Shown here: one piece after another, positions 8,810-17,767 of the stretch
Layout: each line of letters begins with the position of its first letter
How positions within the stretch are numbered: position 1 is the stretch's first letter
Source of the DNA: Sulfurimonas sp. HSL3-2
GTDB lineage: Bacteria > Campylobacterota > Campylobacteria > Campylobacterales > Sulfurimonadaceae
Direction of reading: 5' to 3'
Assembly: GCF_039645965.1 (NCBI RefSeq)
Contig: NZ_CP147917.1
Span: forward strand, 248,001-312,000
DNA length: 64,000 bases
Notes under the pieces: model-generated
Database searches by the model: none
What the model was told of the DNA's origin: nothing
The model's input: only the letters and a program-made list of their open reading frames with translations
Position numbers and translations under genes: made by a program

Positions 8810-10317
8810 TGTTAAGTCCTGTTAATGTTTCTTTAGAGTCGCTCAATATTGCGACTTTGGTACCTATGCTTATTCCAGTCATCGGTGCACTTTTTATATT
8901 AGTTTTGGATCTTTTCAAAAAAGATCTAAATAAATCTATGTACGTAATGCTGAGTCTGCTTTTCGTACTTCTTGATTTTGGTTCATTAATAGATTTTTCT
9001 ATTGAGTTCAATACAAACGGAACACTGCTTGGTTATTTTGACCTGATGTTAATAGACGGTATCGCACTTCTGTCTCAGTTCATCATTGTCGGTGCATCGA
9101 TCCTGTTTATGCCTCTTGCGCTTACGTCTAAGCGTTTCCATGAGTTCTCATATTCTGAGTTCTTTGCACTGTTCCTGTTTATGATCGCAGGATTCCAGTT
9201 TATGGTGGCTTCTGATAACCTGATCCTTATCTTTGTAGGACTTGAGACGGCATCTTTAGCACTATATACTATGATCGCTCTTCACAACAGAAACAAATCT
9301 TTTGAAGCAGCAGTGAAGTACTTTACTATGGGAGCACTCGCAGCAGGTTTTTATGCATTTGGTGCGATGATCTTCTATGCACTGACAGGTTCTGTAGAGA
9401 TCCATCAAATAGCTGCAGTTTTCCATGCTGACGGTTATGCGAACTTACCGTTTATTTTAGTCGCTGTTGTATTTATGCTTGCGGCATTAGGATTCAAACT
9501 TTCTTTGGTTCCGTTTCATACTTGGGCTCCTGACGTTTATGAGGGTGCAAGTGCTTCAATGGCAGGATATATGTCTATCGTTCCAAAGATAGCCGGTTTT
9601 GTCGTTGCTATGCGTCTATTTGAGTTCTTAGTCCATAGCGGTGTGGTATGGCTTGATGTCATCCTTTATGCAACTGTTGTCATCACGATGACGCTTCCAA
9701 ACATCTGGGCACTTGTACAAACTGACGTAAAACGTATGCTTGCGTACAGTTCTATTTCACATGCAGGTTTTGTAATGGCAGCGGTTTTAATCGCTACTAC
9801 TCAGGCAAACTCGGCACTGTTCTTATACTGGGTACTGTTTACGTTTACAAACCTTGGATCATTCTCTATGCTATGGATCTCACGCCAGAAAAATCTTCCG
9901 GCAGGTCAAAGTTCAGACCATCCGTATACGAAGTTCTCAGGTATGATAAAAACAGCACCTTTAGTCGCGACAGTGATGGCACTGTTTATGTTAAGTCTTG
10001 CAGGTATTCCTCCGTTTGGACTTTTCTGGGGTAAACTGTATATGATCTCTTCAGCAGTGACATCAGGATACGTAGTACTGGCATTAATCATGGCACTTAA
10101 TTCAGCTATAGCTGGATACTATTATGTAAAACTGATAGTATATATGTTTATGAAAGAACCGGTACCGGGTCTTGAAGGCAAAGTGTATTCGATGAATGCT
10201 TCGACTTCACTTCGTACGATTATCGGTATCGCAGCAGTAGGAACTGTTTTTGCTGTTATCGTAATAGATCCATTATTACAATTTATAACTACATTTGTGT
10301 ACAATAGCGGATACTAA
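8809..10317 (+). CDS. nuoN: NADH-quinone oxidoreductase subunit N
   Basis: 502 residues, about 14 helices, the third antiporter-like subunit. Recognisable segments are FVGLETASLALYTMIA with the conserved Glu, FHTWAPDVYEGA, and KRMLAYSSISHAGFVMA. It is the last complex I gene here. Only 25 bp separate it from pflA, with no terminator visible, so the flagellar gene is probably read from the same transcript. Confidence 0.96.
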   Translation: MLSPVNVSLESLNIATLVPMLIPVIGALFILVLDLFKKDLNKSMYVMLSLLFVLLDFGSLIDFSIEFNTNGTLLGYFDLMLIDGIALLSQFIIVGASILFMPLALTSKRFHEFSYSEFFALFLFMIAGFQFMVASDNLILIFVGLETASLALYTMIALHNRNKSFEAAVKYFTMGALAAGFYAFGAMIFYALTGSVEIHQIAAVFHADGYANLPFILVAVVFMLAALGFKLSLVPFHTWAPDVYEGASASMAGYMSIVPKIAGFVVAMRLFEFLVHSGVVWLDVILYATVVITMTLPNIWALVQTDVKRMLAYSSISHAGFVMAAVLIATTQANSALFLYWVLFTFTNLGSFSMLWISRQKNLPAGQSSDHPYTKFSGMIKTAPLVATVMALFMLSLAGIPPFGLFWGKLYMISSAVTSGYVVLALIMALNSAIAGYYYVKLIVYMFMKEPVPGLEGKVYSMNASTSLRTIIGIAAVGTVFAVIVIDPLLQFITTFVYNSGY

Positions 10318-10342
10318 TAAAAAAATATAGGGAGTAAGATAA

Positions 10343-12703
10343 GTGTTAAAATGGCTGCTTCTCCTTATGACTCCATTTTATCTTTACGCGCTTGAGATAA
10401 CATTTCAAGCCGGTAAAGAGAATTTTGATAAATATACTATCTTACATGTAAGAGAAAACACCCCCTTTATATGCGAACCTCAATATGATGATTTTAACAA
10501 TATAAAAAAAGTTATCTGTGCGTTTTCAAAAAAGCCTGAAGAGCTTATTAAACCATTAAACGATGATTTTTTCAGTGTTGTCAGCGAAGTCAAAAAAGAC
10601 ACATTCTTTCTCATAGTCACACCTACATACAAGATGAAACTGCTCCCTGATGTATTTGATCTTACAAAAGACACGACGATCTTTAAATCGAATGTCAAAC
10701 TGTCAAAATCATGGGTAATGATCGGATATAAAGAGAAGTTTTCACTACTCAAAGAGGATAAGACTCCCGATATCGGACTTAATATGCCTGTTACCTTTAC
10801 CGAAAACGAACTGCTTTATGTAGGTAGTCTGGACATCAAAGGAAATCCGGTTCATATCAAAGAAGCTAGAGATGTGACTGCATATCTAAAAGCTAAAAGA
10901 AAGTATGAAAAAGGTGATTATGCAGATGCCTTATCGATCATTGATGAGATCATACAGGCATATCCGGATTCGATATTTATGAGCGAACTGATATATTATA
11001 AGATCAAAGTCCTTTCAAAGCTCCGTCATTACGATGATGTTATAGCCCTTTCTAAAGTATATCTGCGCACTTACTCTTCGGACGAAAATGTACCTGAGAT
11101 ACTTTCATTGACTGCAATGGCGTATAGCAAGATAGGGTTAAACAGTGATGCAGACTACTTTTACGACAGACTTTTTTCGGAGCATACTGATTCGCTGTTT
11201 TCTAAAAAAGGGATGATATATAAGGGTGATCAACTTAGTGATTCCGGAGACTTTAAAAAAGCGCTTATGTATTATACCCGTGCTTTAAATGAGACAAAAG
11301 ATATCGAGACTGCTGCTGTCGCTGCGGAGAAAGTCGCTAAAAACCATCTAAGCAGCGCCGAGCCAAAAAAAGCACAGATGTATGTAGACAAAATACTTGA
11401 AGCTGATCCTTCGTACTTTACAAAGGATATCGAAGATGCACTCTCATTCGCACAAAATCTAGCAGATAAAAAAATCTATTTAGAAGCATCCAAGATATCT
11501 CAGATCGTTTTAGCAAAATTGAAAAAGAGCGATGATCTTTATGAAGAGGTTCTAAAGAACAGCGGTGTATGGCTGGCAAAGACTGATGAAAAATCAGAAG
11601 CGACACAACTGCTTAACAGGTATATAAAAGAGTTTGATCTAGGAAAGTTTACACAAGAGGTCACAACTACAAAAGATTCTCTTTTCTTTGACAGTTCTGA
11701 TCAAAATATAAGTGCCAAACTTGCTAAATATGACGACTTGATAAATACATACAACGGTGATTCAATAGGCGAAAAGGCGATATACAAAAAAGCTGAGCTC
11801 CTTTTTGACAATCAGAGATATACAGAAGTGCTCAATATGAAAGAGCAACTTTCGGCATTGGACAAAACGGTATTTAAAGATGTAGATACGATCCTCAATA
11901 AAGCTGCGACAAATCTGATGAAAGAGAGACTCAAAGAGAGAAAATGCAGCGATGTTATAGATATCTCCGGCGAGTACAGCATCAAGCTTTCAAATGAGTT
12001 TGACGATGGTCTGTTTAACTGTTATATGAAGGTCTCGAAGTTTAATGAGGCAAAAGAGATAGCGTCTAACCATATAGATTCTAAAATATTGACACAGCGT
12101 ATGAAATGGATGTATCAATATGCTGATGTAGATTTTAAAATAGGGGATTATAAAGATTCGATAGCAATGGGTAATGATCTCGTAAAACTTATAGATAAAG
12201 ATAAAAAAAGTCCATATCTTGATATCTATAGACTCCTTTTCGATGCTTATCAGAGAGTCGGTGATAATGACAAGATGATCGAGATGATGACAAAGATCAC
12301 AGCTGCATTTGGTGATGATTTTAAAGATATCGAACGGTATGTTCAGATGATGACTTTAGGCAGTACTTTAAAAGATGACAATATCATCATCACATATGCA
12401 CAAAAAGTGATGGATCTGCAGAGAGAGACATCATCGTATACCCAGTCTCCGTATGTGGAGTTTGCTTTGTATCAGGCATATTTAAATAAAGACAACACGA
12501 CAAGAGCAATGGATACGCTGTATTCACTTGATGAGAGAGAGTTGACAAAAGAGCAAAGAGCAAGACAAAAATATCTTTTAGGTTCACTTTTACAAAAGCA
12601 ATGGAGATATGACGAAGCAAAAGAGGAGTTCAATAAGTCGATAGAAGCTGACAAAGACTCCCCGTGGGCAAAACTTGCTGCTGATGCTATAAAGTTGATT
12701 TAA
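10343..12703 (+). CDS. pflA: PflA-like flagellar motor scaffold protein (TPR-rich, periplasmic)
   Basis: 786 residues from a GTG start with a GGGAGTAAG site upstream. A signal peptide (about residues 1-16) leads into an N-terminal beta-rich domain, then from about residue 170 to the end a run of helical TPR-like repeats (for example KRKYEKGDYADALSIIDEII and LGSLLQKQWRYDEAKEEFNK). C. jejuni PflA has almost the same length and, as I recall, also follows nuoN. PflA forms part of the periplasmic disk scaffold that widens the stator ring in Campylobacterota motors. The identification rests on length, architecture and synteny, not on a search. Confidence 0.78.
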   Translation: MLKWLLLLMTPFYLYALEITFQAGKENFDKYTILHVRENTPFICEPQYDDFNNIKKVICAFSKKPEELIKPLNDDFFSVVSEVKKDTFFLIVTPTYKMKLLPDVFDLTKDTTIFKSNVKLSKSWVMIGYKEKFSLLKEDKTPDIGLNMPVTFTENELLYVGSLDIKGNPVHIKEARDVTAYLKAKRKYEKGDYADALSIIDEIIQAYPDSIFMSELIYYKIKVLSKLRHYDDVIALSKVYLRTYSSDENVPEILSLTAMAYSKIGLNSDADYFYDRLFSEHTDSLFSKKGMIYKGDQLSDSGDFKKALMYYTRALNETKDIETAAVAAEKVAKNHLSSAEPKKAQMYVDKILEADPSYFTKDIEDALSFAQNLADKKIYLEASKISQIVLAKLKKSDDLYEEVLKNSGVWLAKTDEKSEATQLLNRYIKEFDLGKFTQEVTTTKDSLFFDSSDQNISAKLAKYDDLINTYNGDSIGEKAIYKKAELLFDNQRYTEVLNMKEQLSALDKTVFKDVDTILNKAATNLMKERLKERKCSDVIDISGEYSIKLSNEFDDGLFNCYMKVSKFNEAKEIASNHIDSKILTQRMKWMYQYADVDFKIGDYKDSIAMGNDLVKLIDKDKKSPYLDIYRLLFDAYQRVGDNDKMIEMMTKITAAFGDDFKDIERYVQMMTLGSTLKDDNIIITYAQKVMDLQRETSSYTQSPYVEFALYQAYLNKDNTTRAMDTLYSLDERELTKEQRARQKYLLGSLLQKQWRYDEAKEEFNKSIEADKDSPWAKLAADAIKLI

Positions 12704-12718
12704 ATAAGGGAGTAGATT

Positions 12719-13207
12719 TTGAGGGGAAAGATCTTAGATTACACTATTCAGACGGGCAGCGGGGTGATATCTGCAGATGACGGACAGAGATATAATTTTC
12801 AGGCATCGCAATGGAAAACACAAAATGTGCATCCGGCAAAGAACGTAGTCGTAGACTTTACTGTTGAAGAGGGAAATGCCGTAGAGATATACGTGATAGA
12901 ACAGCAGCAGAGTAAATATGACAATACTTCCGTTCAAACACAGGAAACATCTGTTGCCGCAATCATTAGTATGATATTCGGCATCGGAGGATTGTTCTTT
13001 GATTGGTGGTTCTTTGCGATACCTTCTGTCATAGCGATTATAACAGGACATGTGGCACGCTCTAACATTAAAAACAGCCATGGGAGACTCGGCGGTGACG
13101 GCTTTGCCGTTGCGGGACTGGTCTTAGGCTATATAGTGATTCTGCTTTATTTGCTTATCGCACTCTTTTTTGTAGGTGTCCTGGCAAGTATGTCTCAGAT
13201 GCAATAG
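12719..13207 (+). CDS. Small membrane protein: CSD-like N-terminal domain plus DUF4190-like membrane domain
   Basis: 162 residues from a TTG start, supported by AAGGGAG 6 bp upstream. Residues 1-60 (RGKILDYTIQTGSGVISADD onward) resemble a cold-shock/OB-type fold: a short strand pattern with G-I-----GSG-I---DG-RY-F. Residues about 80-160 hold two or three hydrophobic helices with a GH-A---I-- motif and Gly-rich turn, like DUF4190. The N-terminal domain is shared with the next gene, but the membrane domain is different. It lies 15 bp after pflA and may be co-transcribed. The role is unknown; a membrane-tethered nucleic-acid or small-ligand binder is only a guess. Confidence 0.65.
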   Translation: MRGKILDYTIQTGSGVISADDGQRYNFQASQWKTQNVHPAKNVVVDFTVEEGNAVEIYVIEQQQSKYDNTSVQTQETSVAAIISMIFGIGGLFFDWWFFAIPSVIAIITGHVARSNIKNSHGRLGGDGFAVAGLVLGYIVILLYLLIALFFVGVLASMSQMQ

Positions 13208-13280
13208 TCATGAACTTTATGAATAATTAATACTATACCCAGTAAAATAAAACGGAATTTGTTATTTTTAAAGGAAGTGT

Positions 13281-13739
13281 ATGAAAGGTAAAGTTTTAGA
13301 TTTTAACTTACAATCAGGGGAAGGTGTTATATCCGGTGCAGATGGACAGAGATATAGCTTTACAAATGCAGAATGGAAGTCATCGGATGCTCATCCGGCA
13401 AAAGATGTAGAGGTCGACTTTGAAGCTGCCGAGGGGGTGGCTACAGGAATATATGCAGAAGTGAAACCTGCAGCTGCAGCGGCTAGCGGTGATAAAAGCA
13501 AAATAGTCGCGGGGATATTGGCTCTTTTCTTAGGTGCGTTTGGTATCCATAAGTTTTACATCGGTTGTACAACAGCCGGCATAGTAATGATCGCAGTGTG
13601 GTTTTTCGGTCTGTTCCTTGTCGGTATTCCGTCATTGATCATAGGTGTTATAGCATTTATTGAAGCGTTGATCTACTTTTTCAAATCAGATGCTGATTTT
13701 GACAGGATCTATGTTAAAAACAAAAAGTGCTGGTTCTAA
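13281..13739 (+). CDS. Small membrane protein: CSD-like N-terminal domain plus TM2 domain
   Basis: 152 residues. Residues 1-60 are clearly paralogous to the preceding protein (KGKVLDF--QSGEGVISG-DGQRYSF, then HPAKDVEVDFE). After an Ala-rich linker comes a TM2 domain (KSKIVAGILALFLGAFGIHK, then FYIG and two helices). TM2 domains pair two helices around a short loop and occur with many partner domains; their function is poorly known. The start is an ATG with AAAGGAAG just upstream. The 3' end overlaps the convergent miaA by 4 bp. Confidence 0.7.
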   Translation: MKGKVLDFNLQSGEGVISGADGQRYSFTNAEWKSSDAHPAKDVEVDFEAAEGVATGIYAEVKPAAAAASGDKSKIVAGILALFLGAFGIHKFYIGCTTAGIVMIAVWFFGLFLVGIPSLIIGVIAFIEALIYFFKSDADFDRIYVKNKKCWF

Positions 13740-14626
13740 AACTTCGAACCGATGATCTTCTCCAGCTCTGTAAGCGGAGCTGAGATGATATCTTTAAACT
13801 GCGTACGGTTGAAAGTCTGCTGGCGTTTTGCCAGCTGAGCCGTATGTGTCGAGATGTTTTCCAACATCTTCTCTTTACTTACCAATCCGTCAAGATACTC
13901 TAAGACTTCTAATATCCCGATCGATTTCATGCTATTTGGTTCTCTTGTATATCGATGTTCCAGTCTTGTGACTTCATCTATGATACCCATGTTCAGCATC
14001 TTTTTAGATCTTTTTTCTATGCGCTCTCTTAGCAGCTCTCTCTCAACGTCTATATTGTATATCTCAAGGCCTTCTATGATTGGCTTTGGAGGATGCTTTA
14101 AAAACCACTCAGTAGGAGTAAGTCCGGAAGCTTTGTAGATAAGAAGCATCTTCTCTATTCTATAGGCATCGTTGGAGTCGATATTTTTCATATACTCTTT
14201 ATCCAGACCGTAAAGAAGCTCGTAAGAATCCTTTACATGTAAGAGCATCTTTGCTACTTCATCTTTTATGTTCTGATCGATTTTCGGGATCTCTGAGAGA
14301 CCTTGAAGAAGAGATTTTAGATAAAAAGTACTGCCGCCGACAATTATTAGGTTTTTACTCTCCTGTTTCGCTTTTAAAAGAGCATCTTTATAGATATTTA
14401 TAAAAATATCTACACTGAAGTTTTCATTGGGATATATCTCATTTATACCGAAATGTCTTATTGAAGCCAACTCTTCCTTTGAGGGTTTTGCAGAAGCGAT
14501 ATCTATCTCTTTATAGATACTAAGAGAATCGATGGACAATATATATGCATCATGTTTTTGGGCGATGTTAAGAGCGAGATCACTCTTGCCCGATGCAGTC
14601 GGACCAATAATTGCGATTTGTTTCAT
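13736..14626 (-). CDS. miaA: tRNA dimethylallyltransferase
   Basis: 296 residues. The P-loop GPTASGKSDLAL is near the N-terminus, followed by the DSLSIYKEIDIASAKPS substrate-site segment and GGSTFYLKSLLQG. MiaA attaches the dimethylallyl group to A37 of tRNAs that read codons starting with U. No ribosome-binding site is visible: a TATAAT box ends 6 bp before the ATG, so the message is probably leaderless. It is convergent with the TM2 gene and divergent from mqnP. Confidence 0.95.
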   Translation of the reverse strand: MKQIAIIGPTASGKSDLALNIAQKHDAYILSIDSLSIYKEIDIASAKPSKEELASIRHFGINEIYPNENFSVDIFINIYKDALLKAKQESKNLIIVGGSTFYLKSLLQGLSEIPKIDQNIKDEVAKMLLHVKDSYELLYGLDKEYMKNIDSNDAYRIEKMLLIYKASGLTPTEWFLKHPPKPIIEGLEIYNIDVERELLRERIEKRSKKMLNMGIIDEVTRLEHRYTREPNSMKSIGILEVLEYLDGLVSKEKMLENISTHTAQLAKRQQTFNRTQFKDIISAPLTELEKIIGSKF

Positions 14627-14632
14627 ATTGAA

Positions 14633-14638
14633 ATTATA
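14633..14638 (-). promoter_or_regulatory. -10 box directly before miaA (leaderless start)
   Basis: TATAAT on the minus strand, preceded by TG two bases upstream (CTGATATAAT), 6 bp before the miaA ATG. No Shine-Dalgarno sequence lies between. Confidence 0.5.
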
Positions 14639-14688
14639 TCAGCTTAATTTCGCTAAAATAATAAAAAAATAGTTTTATAGGAACCGCT

Positions 14689-15549
14689 GTGCAAAAATAT
14701 ATAAACAGATTAAAAGATTTTAATGAACTGGTTATGTTTCAGCACTCTATATTTTCTCTGCCATTCATATTTATCGCGATGGTCGTTGCGGCCGACGGAT
14801 GGTTTGGCCTTAAACTGCTTGTTCTTGGCGCATTAGCGGCGATAAGTGCAAGAAACTTTGCCATGGGGCTCAACAGATGGGCAGATCGTGAGTTTGATGC
14901 ATCAAATCCGCGTACGGCTTCCCGTCCGAGTGTCGACGGAAGACTTGACCCAACATCGATCTTTATTTTTACTGTAGTGAACGGGTTGGTGTTCATCGCA
15001 GTCGCATACCTTATAAACAACCTGGCGTTTTATCTCTCAGTACCTATCTTAGTTATACTCGGGAGTTATTCGTACTTTAAGAGATTTAGCGAAGCGGCAC
15101 ATATCATTCTCGGGGTTTCTTTGGGACTTGCTCCGCTTGCAGGAGTCGTTGCCGTGCAGGAAAGCATACCGGCCTGGTCTATTATGCTGAGTGTCGGGGT
15201 GATGTTCTGGGTCGCCGGTTTTGATCTGCTGTACTCTTTACAGGATATAGAGTTTGATAAGAAAAACGGTCTGTTTTCCATCCCATCACGCTACGGTGTG
15301 AAAGCGACACTTGTCATATCTGCATTTTTTCACTTAATGACCGTACTTTTTTGGGCTTTCTTTGCAGTTTGTGCGGATCTAGGTCTTTTTTCATATTTAG
15401 CCGTAGTCTTCAGTGCGTTGATGCTGGCATATGAACACTATCTTGTCAGAAAAGATTTCACCAAGATAGACAGAGCGTTCTTTACAGTCAACGGTTATCT
15501 TGGAATCGTGTTTTTTATATTTATAATACTAGATAAGGTTTTCTCATGA
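14689..15549 (+). CDS. mqnP: UbiA-family polyprenyltransferase, probably MqnP of the futalosine menaquinone route
   Basis: 286 residues from a GTG start preceded by AGGAACC. Eight or nine helices are visible. Two Asp-rich motifs bind the prenyl diphosphate: NRWADREFDASNPRTASRP near residues 65-83, and DLLYSLQDIEFDKKNGLFS near 180-200. The subtype resembles the UbiA-like enzymes of Campylobacterota, which make menaquinone by the futalosine pathway; the substrate assignment is inferred from lineage. It begins a tight plus-strand run, overlapping the next start by 4 bp. Confidence 0.82.
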   Translation: MQKYINRLKDFNELVMFQHSIFSLPFIFIAMVVAADGWFGLKLLVLGALAAISARNFAMGLNRWADREFDASNPRTASRPSVDGRLDPTSIFIFTVVNGLVFIAVAYLINNLAFYLSVPILVILGSYSYFKRFSEAAHIILGVSLGLAPLAGVVAVQESIPAWSIMLSVGVMFWVAGFDLLYSLQDIEFDKKNGLFSIPSRYGVKATLVISAFFHLMTVLFWAFFAVCADLGLFSYLAVVFSALMLAYEHYLVRKDFTKIDRAFFTVNGYLGIVFFIFIILDKVFS

Positions 15550-16076
15550 ATATACGTTTAGTTCCAGCTCCGATCTCCATTGTCTTTAGTCCGGTAACAG
15601 AGGATGAAGAGGGTTTTTTACGCGAGTATCATAAACTCAGTCAAACGGATGATGATCCGATATCCCAGTGGCTAAAACTTGCTAAAGCACGCGGCGAGAC
15701 AGCTCAGAGTGATCCGGTTTTATTAAACCTGATGGTTGAGCTTCATAGAAAGATAGATCATCTTGAGCAGTTTATAAAAAATGAGATTCCTGTACGTATA
15801 GAACTTACACAAAGCGCAGATATCGAGAGCATAGGTTTTAATCACTTCAAATTAAAAGATGAACTGCTTACTGAAGGTGTAGAATACTATGGAAGAATAG
15901 AGATGCCGGTGTATCCAAAAAGAGATGTGGGCGTATATTTTAAAGCGCTTGACGGCTCTATTGCAGAGATAATCAAGATGCATGAAAGAGATGAAAAAGA
16001 GTGGAGCACGTATCTGACCGCTCGTGAACGTATATTAATCAGAGAGATGAAAGAGGGTAAAAGTGATACCGATTGA
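15546..16076 (+). CDS. Unknown protein, possibly an atypical PilZ-like domain
   Basis: 176 residues with no signal peptide or membrane segment. A helical middle (about 75-90, LMVELHRKIDHLEQFIKNEI) is followed by a beta-rich part with IPVRIELTQSADIESIGFNH and G-EYYGRIEMPVYPKRDVGVY, which recalls a PilZ barrel but lacks an obvious RxxxR c-di-GMP motif. The start overlaps the mqnP stop by 4 bp, and the end overlaps the next gene by 14 bp. Co-translation with the following membrane coiled-coil protein is likely. The function is not recognised. Confidence 0.6.
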   Translation: MNIRLVPAPISIVFSPVTEDEEGFLREYHKLSQTDDDPISQWLKLAKARGETAQSDPVLLNLMVELHRKIDHLEQFIKNEIPVRIELTQSADIESIGFNHFKLKDELLTEGVEYYGRIEMPVYPKRDVGVYFKALDGSIAEIIKMHERDEKEWSTYLTARERILIREMKEGKSDTD

Positions 16077-16575
16077 ATATATCTTAATAGCCATCGGCGT
16101 AATAATCCTTTATATAATCTACTATATTTTTGCAAAAGATGCACAGCTTACAAGAAACATACGTGCTGTCGCGTCAGCGGTTGAAGACACAAACCGTCAG
16201 ATATATATGATAGAAAAAAAGTTGTATGAACTGGATAAAAAGTCGTCTGTATCTGATACAAAAAGAATTATGAACGATGATGAGATATATGAGGAGATCG
16301 AGCGCAGCGTGTTTGATATGATAAACCCTGTTAAATCAAATATCAGAGTGATCGAACAGAACCTGTCCGATCTTTCTGTGGCAGTTGATTCAAGACTCTC
16401 GAATCTTGAAGGCGGTATCCGTCAGATCTCTCTTCCCTCATCGGTACACGGGAATGATGACAGCAAGATAACTTCACTGTTTAAACAGGGGATCGACGTA
16501 GACACGATCTCTAAAGAGCTGCACCTCTCTAAAGCTGAGGTTGAGTTTGTACTGAAAATAAACCAGCTAAGATAA
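16063..16575 (+). CDS. Membrane-anchored coiled-coil protein with a C-terminal HTH-like segment
   Basis: 170 residues from a GTG start with GAGGG upstream. One N-terminal helix (residues 3-24) anchors it, followed by a coiled-coil-like region up to about 125. The last 40 residues (GIDVDTISKELHLSKAEVEF) look like a helix-turn-helix of the DUF6115/DUF2802 type. It overlaps the preceding unknown gene and precedes ftsW by 4 bp. A link to envelope growth is suggested only by the neighbours. Confidence 0.6.
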   Translation: MIPIEYILIAIGVIILYIIYYIFAKDAQLTRNIRAVASAVEDTNRQIYMIEKKLYELDKKSSVSDTKRIMNDDEIYEEIERSVFDMINPVKSNIRVIEQNLSDLSVAVDSRLSNLEGGIRQISLPSSVHGNDDSKITSLFKQGIDVDTISKELHLSKAEVEFVLKINQLR

Positions 16576-16579
16576 GATA

Positions 16580-17767
16580 ATGTATACGGCAGACAGAAAA
16601 CTTTTTCTATTGACATCGATATTGATATCTATCAGTATCCTGATGTCATATTCCCTTACAACATATACCGTTATCCTATTTGACACGGGAGAGTTCCACT
16701 TTCTTATCCGTCAAGCAGCCTTCGGAGTGCTTTCAATTTCGATAATGTGGTTTTTGGCACAGCTGGATTCCGATGTCTGGCTGCATCGTCTTGGACTTAC
16801 TCTGCTTATCGGCTCGATGTTCTTAATGATAATAATGCCGTTTTTACCTGCTAGTCTGGTATCAGAAGTAGGCGGTGCGAAGAGATGGATAAAGATCGTC
16901 GGTTTCTCATTGGCTCCTGTTGAATTTTTTAAAATCGGGTTTATCTACTTTTTGGCGTGGAGTTTTTCAAGAAAGCTCGGTTATCACGGCGGTATGGGGA
17001 TCAAGCAGGAGTTTCTGCGTTTCTTACCCTATGCGGTCATCTTTGTTGCCATTATGTTTATCATCGCTTTTGTACAAAACGATCTCGGGCAGGTCGTAGT
17101 CCTTGGATTGACACTGCTTTTTATGCTTATGTTTGCAGGAAGCAGTTTTAAGTTTTTCCTTGTTCTATTATTTAGTGCTTTCAGTTTTTTCGCCTTTTTT
17201 GTCCTGACGGCTGAACATAGGATATTGCGTATAAAATCATGGTGGTCACTGGCACAAAACTCAATATTGCAGCTTTTACCCGATGCGGTCGCATCGCACC
17301 TGCGTGTTCCTTCATCGACGGAACCTTACCAGATAGGGCACTCTTTAAACGCTATCCATAACGGCGGGATATTCGGCGTAGGATTAGGAGACGGTACTTT
17401 TAAACTTGGATTTTTAAGTGAGGTGCATACGGACTTTATCTTAGCGGGTATATCTGAAGAGTTCGGTTTTATCGGAGTATTGACGGTTACGGTTATATTT
17501 TTATGGATACTCCAGCGTATCTTTAAGATCGCAAACCGCTCAGAGGATTCTGTGAACTATCTGTTTAGCCTGGGTATCGGGCTTCTTATCTCATTTGCGT
17601 TTTTGATCAATGCTTACGGGATAAGCGGACTTGCACCTATTAAAGGGATCTCCGTTCCTTTTTTAAGCTATGGAGGTTCTGCTATCATCGCAGCTTCCAT
17701 CGGAATCGGTATGGTGCTGATGGCGTCAAAAAAAGTCAATATGGACAAAAAAAGGTTTAACGATTGA
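16580..17767 (+). CDS. ftsW: SEDS-family peptidoglycan polymerase FtsW (or RodA)
   Basis: 395 residues, about ten helices. SEDS features include GGAKRWIKIVGFSLAPVEFF, FVQNDLGQVVVLG, and FLINAYGISGLAPIKGISVP, then FLSYGGSAII near the C-terminus. SEDS proteins polymerise glycan strands from lipid II at the division site or along the cell wall. FtsW is preferred over RodA because murG follows with overlapping codons (murG TTG start inside the ftsW stop). The family alone cannot separate the two with certainty. Confidence 0.85.
   Translation: MYTADRKLFLLTSILISISILMSYSLTTYTVILFDTGEFHFLIRQAAFGVLSISIMWFLAQLDSDVWLHRLGLTLLIGSMFLMIIMPFLPASLVSEVGGAKRWIKIVGFSLAPVEFFKIGFIYFLAWSFSRKLGYHGGMGIKQEFLRFLPYAVIFVAIMFIIAFVQNDLGQVVVLGLTLLFMLMFAGSSFKFFLVLLFSAFSFFAFFVLTAEHRILRIKSWWSLAQNSILQLLPDAVASHLRVPSSTEPYQIGHSLNAIHNGGIFGVGLGDGTFKLGFLSEVHTDFILAGISEEFGFIGVLTVTVIFLWILQRIFKIANRSEDSVNYLFSLGIGLLISFAFLINAYGISGLAPIKGISVPFLSYGGSAIIAASIGIGMVLMASKKVNMDKKRFND

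Noticed and set aside
12734-13081. 115-codon minus-strand frame opposite the DUF4190-like gene
   Set aside because: Shadow of a gene with a good start site and a clear paralogue next door.
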